Source: Halichondria panicea | Lineage: Eukaryota > Porifera > Demospongiae > Suberitida > Halichondriidae | Assembly (NCBI RefSeq): GCF_963675165.1 | Contig: NC_087382.1 | Location: forward strand, 4,007,963-4,071,962 | DNA length: 64,000 nt | Reading direction: 5' to 3' | In this document: positions 59,680-64,000 of the stretch, piece by piece | How the letters are laid out: each line of letters opens with the position of its first letter | Numbering within the stretch: the stretch's first letter is position 1 | Made by a program: the position numbers and the translations under genes | Notes under the pieces: generated by a model | Database searches by the model: none | What the model was told of the DNA's origin: nothing | Seen by the model: only the letters and a program-made list of their open reading frames with translations

Positions 59680-60036
59680 ATGAAGGTGGCTATTCTCGTC
59701 CTGGCATTTGTTGCCCTCACAGGCAGTGTGGCTTACGCTGCTCCTACTGAGAATGAAGATGCTGAAATTGAGGCATTTCTAAACAAACTGATGGAGCAAG
59801 AAGAAGCCTCTGAGCAAGACGACCATGCTGCTCAAATGGAGTCCTTCCTTGCCCAACTCCAAGATGAAGACGATGACAGCGAGGAAGCAGACCTTCAGGA
59901 GTTCTTTGCTCGAGAGCAGATTCCAGCTAAGGTGCAAGGATGGAGGCGCATAGCCAGGAAGGTGGCAAGAGGAGTGAAGAAGTATGGACCAACAGCACTA
60001 AAGTACGGAGTGAAGTATGGACTCGGTCGTCGTTAA
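59680..60036 (+). CDS. Peptide gene 3: cationic antimicrobial-like precursor, 118 aa, short C-terminus
   Basis: Signal peptide with Leu and Gly changes (MKVAILVLAFVALTGSVAYA). The acidic pro-part has Ser for Gly (DDDSEEAD). The basic segment reads GWRRIARKVARGVKK, one more Lys than genes 1-2, and Pro replaces Arg or Leu before it (EQIPAKV). Six residues (PSVVRA) are missing, so the protein ends KYGLGRR. The amidation signal stays in frame, as the 18-nt loss preserves it. The altered end would remove the last helical turn of the mature peptide. Confidence 0.8.
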   Translation: MKVAILVLAFVALTGSVAYAAPTENEDAEIEAFLNKLMEQEEASEQDDHAAQMESFLAQLQDEDDDSEEADLQEFFAREQIPAKVQGWRRIARKVARGVKKYGPTALKYGVKYGLGRR

Positions 60037-60285
60037 GTGCCAGTGTTTCAGTGGAAACGTACTGTCGAGAACTGAGAAATTCATGTAGAAATAGACTAGT
60101 GTAGAAGGGTAGAACTTAGAAATTTGATGCAATTGCAAAAATTGAAATGAGAATTTGTGTTTTCACACGATGTATGTAAGTGTAGTAGGAGTACTAGCGT
60201 ACACTAGGAAACTATCTAACTGCAGGGAACCTAGTCATAGGGTAGTATACGCAGAATATAGCAGCTAAAGTAATAATACGTGTAT

Positions 60286-60416
60286 GGCCTTCCTCCGGCA
60301 TCTGGGCCATGATATCAGGGGAGGAGAAGATGGGCTCGAGATAGAGCCAGGTGGCCTGCACTTTGAGCCATTCATCGAGGATCTCTTGGACCAATAGCAA
60401 CCTGCCCTCCCACTCT
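60286..60416 (-). pseudogene. Dynein exon fragment, copy 3
   Basis: 131 nt, open, with Arg for Lys in the EWEGRLLL word, a change shared with copy 4 but not with copies 1 and 2. Confidence 0.9.
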
Positions 60417-60811
60417 CTGTGGCAGGTAGATGGATTCAAAATGAGAATTTTACAAAAATCCACAATCTACATGATCAGTCTCGTTTTTATAGTTACGTAT
60501 ACGTGTTGCTACTAGGCCAGGCACACTCAGCTATAACTACATGTAAGCTATATACGTCTGCACTGACAATAATATATATACCGTGCACGTAGAAAATTTC
60601 GTGGTGTTTTTTATTTTTCGTGGGTGGCTGCAGAACCTGAAAATTAGAACTCGTGGAAGGCTTCGTATGCCCTCATAATAAAGACAAAATATTGAATTGC
60701 ACAAAATTTTACACCCGAGAAATATTCCAACCGTATGGTAGCCTCTTTAGCAGCTTGCATAAATAGCTGTATTACAAGTGCATAACTTTCTATTAAGTGC
60801 TACAATATATA

Positions 60812-61996
60812 CAGGGATGAAAATAACAGCCGGCCACCGGCCAAAATCTGAGCATATAGCCTGCTTGGCCGTCTATTGTACTGCATGAACTACTGGACAA
60901 CAACTGCGCATGCTCAGAAAATTAATTATCTGCCATGTGTGCAAAAAAGGCGAATCAGCAATAATTTGTAGAGCTACTAGATCTATCTACGTACATGCAT
61001 GTATCTACGTAGCTAGTTCAAGAAAATTGAGTGCATCCCAGTGCCATTGATGCAAGCAGTTCAAAGCAAGAACCTATCCAAAGAGACAAGAAGTGGCAGT
61101 GCTCTTATGAGAAGTATCATCAGTCCTGACTCCATGACTGGCTAGACCAGAAAGACATGTTTCTACTCTTTGGTGCTTTTGAGTTTAATAGACAGTCAGT
61201 GGACTCTAGACTGCTTTAGCTCGAACTTAGAGTCTGGTTTTATGAGTTGTGCTTTATACTACTTTGTTGTATTTTAAGTGGGCAGATCAAAGGAAACATT
61301 GTGCCAATATCTGCCATATGGCACAGGTCAAGCCTTGAACTGTGCCACTATCTAGATACTGGCATAGTATGGCTGAAGTTACCTAAAGCCCACCGTCCAC
61401 CCAGTAACCTGAAACGGTCCCTTTTATAGTATAACACTGTTAAACAGATTCAGTGGTAGGCATGCAGAAAACGTTTTTCATGCGTCTGGTGCATTCCACA
61501 GCCACCACAAGTAGTTGAAACTAGTTGTCCTATAAAAGGAGTGATGTGTACACGGAAAGGAATGCACAAGGAATGCAACAAATCAGTTGCTACACAGCTC
61601 ACTCGTGCGCACATGGAATATATTGGCTCAGTACCCTTTGCCCTCGAGGCCTGCGGCCCTCGGGCCTAAGTCACTACTGAGCCAATATATCCCATGTGGC
61701 ACTCGTGCATGTGTCACAACTATAACATAATATTATTATTACGATTATAAACATCAAAACAAAAATCAATAAGACATAATTATGATTATGACGACAGGCT
61801 ATCAGGTCCTTTCATTGGTGGCAGGTGAACATTGAAAATGACTTGACACAATGATAAAATACTTATTTTCACCCCTGCGGATATGTGACGTCTGGCTGTG
61901 AGTGCCAGGTCATCATTAATTTTGCTGATGGCCGGTCAACATTGAAAATGACCTGACAAAGTTCAGCCAGTGATAAAATACTTATTTTCATCCCTG
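60812..61996. mobile_element. 1185-bp inverted-repeat element, copy in unit 4
   Basis: Exact ends CAGGGATGAAAATA / TATTTTCATCCCTG and the same total length as the unit 3 copy, so it was duplicated with the unit and did not insert independently. Small indels near 61430, 61687 and 61917 separate the two. Confidence 0.75.
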
Positions 61997-62773
61997 ATAT
62001 AATTATACGTGTTATTGTACATGTATGCAGATAAAGACAAAACAGAACATTCTTGCTCATTTTGTATCCAAAATGAGCAAGAATCAACAAACTATCAGTC
62101 TTACGTATATAGGTATTGCTCTATAGGCAGCCAGGCACAGCTATAATTATAACTACATGTAAGCTATACGTATGCACTGACAATTAGCCTCTTTAGCCGT
62201 TCGCATAAATACCATTAGTTTGTATCGTGCATATAACTTTTATCACTATGGTATACTGTGACATGATATATTGTATATGCATGCAAATAAAACAAGAATA
62301 GTCAGTATCATGTGTAAGCATTTTATAGTCTCATGTATACGTATACATGTACGTATTGTATAGAAGTTAGTCGAGTACAAAAGTCTAAAATAATTATAGT
62401 TGAATAGGGAACGTTTGATTTGATTGTGAATTATAACCATATTAGTGTGCAAGGGCACATCATGTGCGTACACAGATCTTACTAATCATTAACATAACAA
62501 TAGTTCCAGGTAGTTGGAAACAATTGGATTCAAAGAAACCAAAATTACAAGCATGCTTGTCGGGCAAGAGGTAGCTAGATGCTCATTGTGTCAGGACTCA
62601 CAACAACGGTGCATGTATAGCAATAGTAATAGAGTATACAGACAAACATATGGATAAAGGGAACCTAAGCTTGAGGTACCATACACAGAATCTATACAGC
62701 AGCCAACATGCATAATTATATACACTATACGTGCATGTACTTGTCTGTACAACATTGCGTCCTCTTGCATGTC

Positions 62774-62780
62774 TATAAAA
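62774..62780 (+). promoter_or_regulatory. TATA box of peptide gene 4
   Basis: TATAAAA 85 bp before the ATG, with the upstream tgcat retained as in genes 1 and 2. Confidence 0.7.
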
Positions 62781-62858
62781 ACACGACACGACTGCCACAG
62801 AATAACCATTCCTCAAACTCATCCAACTACTTACAACCGACTCAAGAAACGCTCAAAC

Positions 62859-63215
62859 ATGAAGGTGGCTATTCTCGTCATGGCATTTGTTGCCCTCACA
62901 GCCAGTGTGGCTTACGCTGCTCCTACTGAGAATGAAGATGCTGAAATTGAGGCATTTCTGAACAAACTGATGGAGCAAGAAGAAGCCTCTGAGCAAGACG
63001 ACCATGCTGCTCAAATGGAGTCCTTCCTTGCCCAACTCCAAGATGAAGACGATGACGGCGAGGAAGCAGACCTTCAGGAGTTCTTTGCTCGAGAGCAGAT
63101 TCCAGCTAAGGTGCAAGGATGGAGGCGCATAGCCAGGAAGGTGGCAAGAGGAGTGAAGAAGTACGGACCAACAGCACTAAAGTACGGAGTGAAGTATGGA
63201 CTCGGTCGTCGTTAA
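62859..63215 (+). CDS. Peptide gene 4: cationic antimicrobial-like precursor, 118 aa, short C-terminus
   Basis: The signal peptide is identical to gene 1 and the mature basic segment is identical to gene 3 (GWRRIARKVARGVKK ... KYGLGRR). The pro-part matches gene 1 apart from one residue in the second acidic repeat (ESFLAQL). This mixed pattern suggests exchange between copies. The basic segment has about a dozen Lys/Arg and no acidic residue, while the pro-part has about 22 Asp/Glu. Confidence 0.8.
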   Translation: MKVAILVMAFVALTASVAYAAPTENEDAEIEAFLNKLMEQEEASEQDDHAAQMESFLAQLQDEDDDGEEADLQEFFAREQIPAKVQGWRRIARKVARGVKKYGPTALKYGVKYGLGRR

Positions 63216-63464
63216 GTGCCAGTGTTTCAGTGGAAACGTACTGTCGAGAACTGAGAAACTCATGTAGAAATAGACTAGTGTAGAAGAGTAGAACTTAGAA
63301 ATTTGATGCAATTGCAAAAATTGAAATGAGAATTTGTGTTTTCACACGATGTATGTAAGTGTAGTAGGAGTACTAGCGTACACTAAGAAACTATCTAACT
63401 GCAGGGAACCTAGTCACAGGGTAGTATACGCAGAATATAGCAGCTAAAGTAATAATACGTGTAT

Positions 63465-63595
63465 GGCCTTCCTCCGGCATCTGGGCCATGATATCAGGGG
63501 AGGAGAAGATGGGCTCGAGATAGAGCCAGGTGGCCTGCACTTTGAGCCATTCATCGAGGATTTCTTGGACCAATAGCAACCTGCCCTCCCACTCT
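63465..63595 (-). pseudogene. Dynein exon fragment, copy 4
   Basis: 131 nt, open, EWEGRLLL variant. It begins a fifth unit that runs off the window, so at least one more peptide gene copy may follow beyond 64000. Confidence 0.9.
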
Positions 63596-64000
63596 CTGTG
63601 GCAGGTAGATGGATTCAAAATGAGAATTTTACAAAAATCCACAATCTACATGATCAGTCTCGTTTTTATAGTTACGTATACGTGTTGCTACTAGGCCAGG
63701 CACACTCAGCTATAACTACATGCATGTAAGCTATATACGTCTGCACTGACAATAATTATATATACCGTGCACGCAGAAAATTTCGTGGTGTTTTTAATTT
63801 TGCGTTTTTCGTGGGTGGCTGCAGAACCTGAAAATTAGAACCCGTGGAAGGCTTTGTATGCCCTCACAATAAAGACAAAATATTGAATTGCACGAAATTT
63901 TACACCCGAGAAATATTCCACCCGTACGGCCTCTTTAGCAGCTCGGATAAATAGCTGTATTACAAGTGCATAACTTTCTACTAAGTGCTACAATATATAT

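Overview
The window looks like nuclear DNA from an early-branching animal, most likely a demosponge. It is AT-rich, has many introns of about 50-100 bp with GT..AG ends, carries an axonemal dynein heavy chain, ankyrin-GTPase-death domain genes, and tandem Notch-ligand-like EGF receptors, and is full of short inverted-repeat transposons. The species is inferred from gene content and was not tested by any search.

Layout. (1) 1-12.9 kb is a partial block: a death-domain gene tail (18-653), four tandem EGF receptor genes on + (A 1294-3443, B 3992-6349, C 6933-8690, D 9387-11625), and a decayed copy of the last three dynein exons on - (11955-12892). (2) 12.9-15.2 kb has no gene I can see, only small transposons. 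(3) 15.2-54 kb is a second block in the same order: an ankyrin-ROCO-death domain gene (about 15250-23478), EGF genes E (24097-25833) and F (26168-32132), then an axonemal dynein heavy chain on - (32447-53147, N-terminus outside the window). The two blocks are paralogous, so this is a large direct duplication. (4) 53-64 kb is a tandem array of 1.5-3.2 kb units. Each complete unit holds one small intronless secreted-peptide gene on +, plus a 131-nt fragment of a dynein exon on -.

The EGF genes encode type I membrane proteins: signal peptide, a domain like the N-terminal (MNNL) domain of Notch ligands, the first part of a DSL domain, 4-7 EGF repeats, one membrane helix, and a tail of one of two unrelated kinds. 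One tail kind repeats NPxY; the other has an ITIM-like motif and YxxV motifs. Only C and D read open from start to stop. A, B, E and F carry frameshifts, nonsense codons, deletions or an insertion. Gene F is split inside an EGF exon by a 3.8-kb inverted-repeat element made of a 27-bp satellite.

The most interesting system is the peptide array. Four precursors of 118-124 residues each have a signal peptide, a strongly acidic pro-segment containing three related short repeats, and a strongly basic C-terminal segment with a Trp near its start, a Gly-Pro hinge and a final Gly-Arg-Arg (a classic amidation signal). This is the layout of cationic antimicrobial peptide precursors. The array appears to lie antisense inside a dynein intron and to have multiplied by tandem duplication that carried part of a dynein exon with it.
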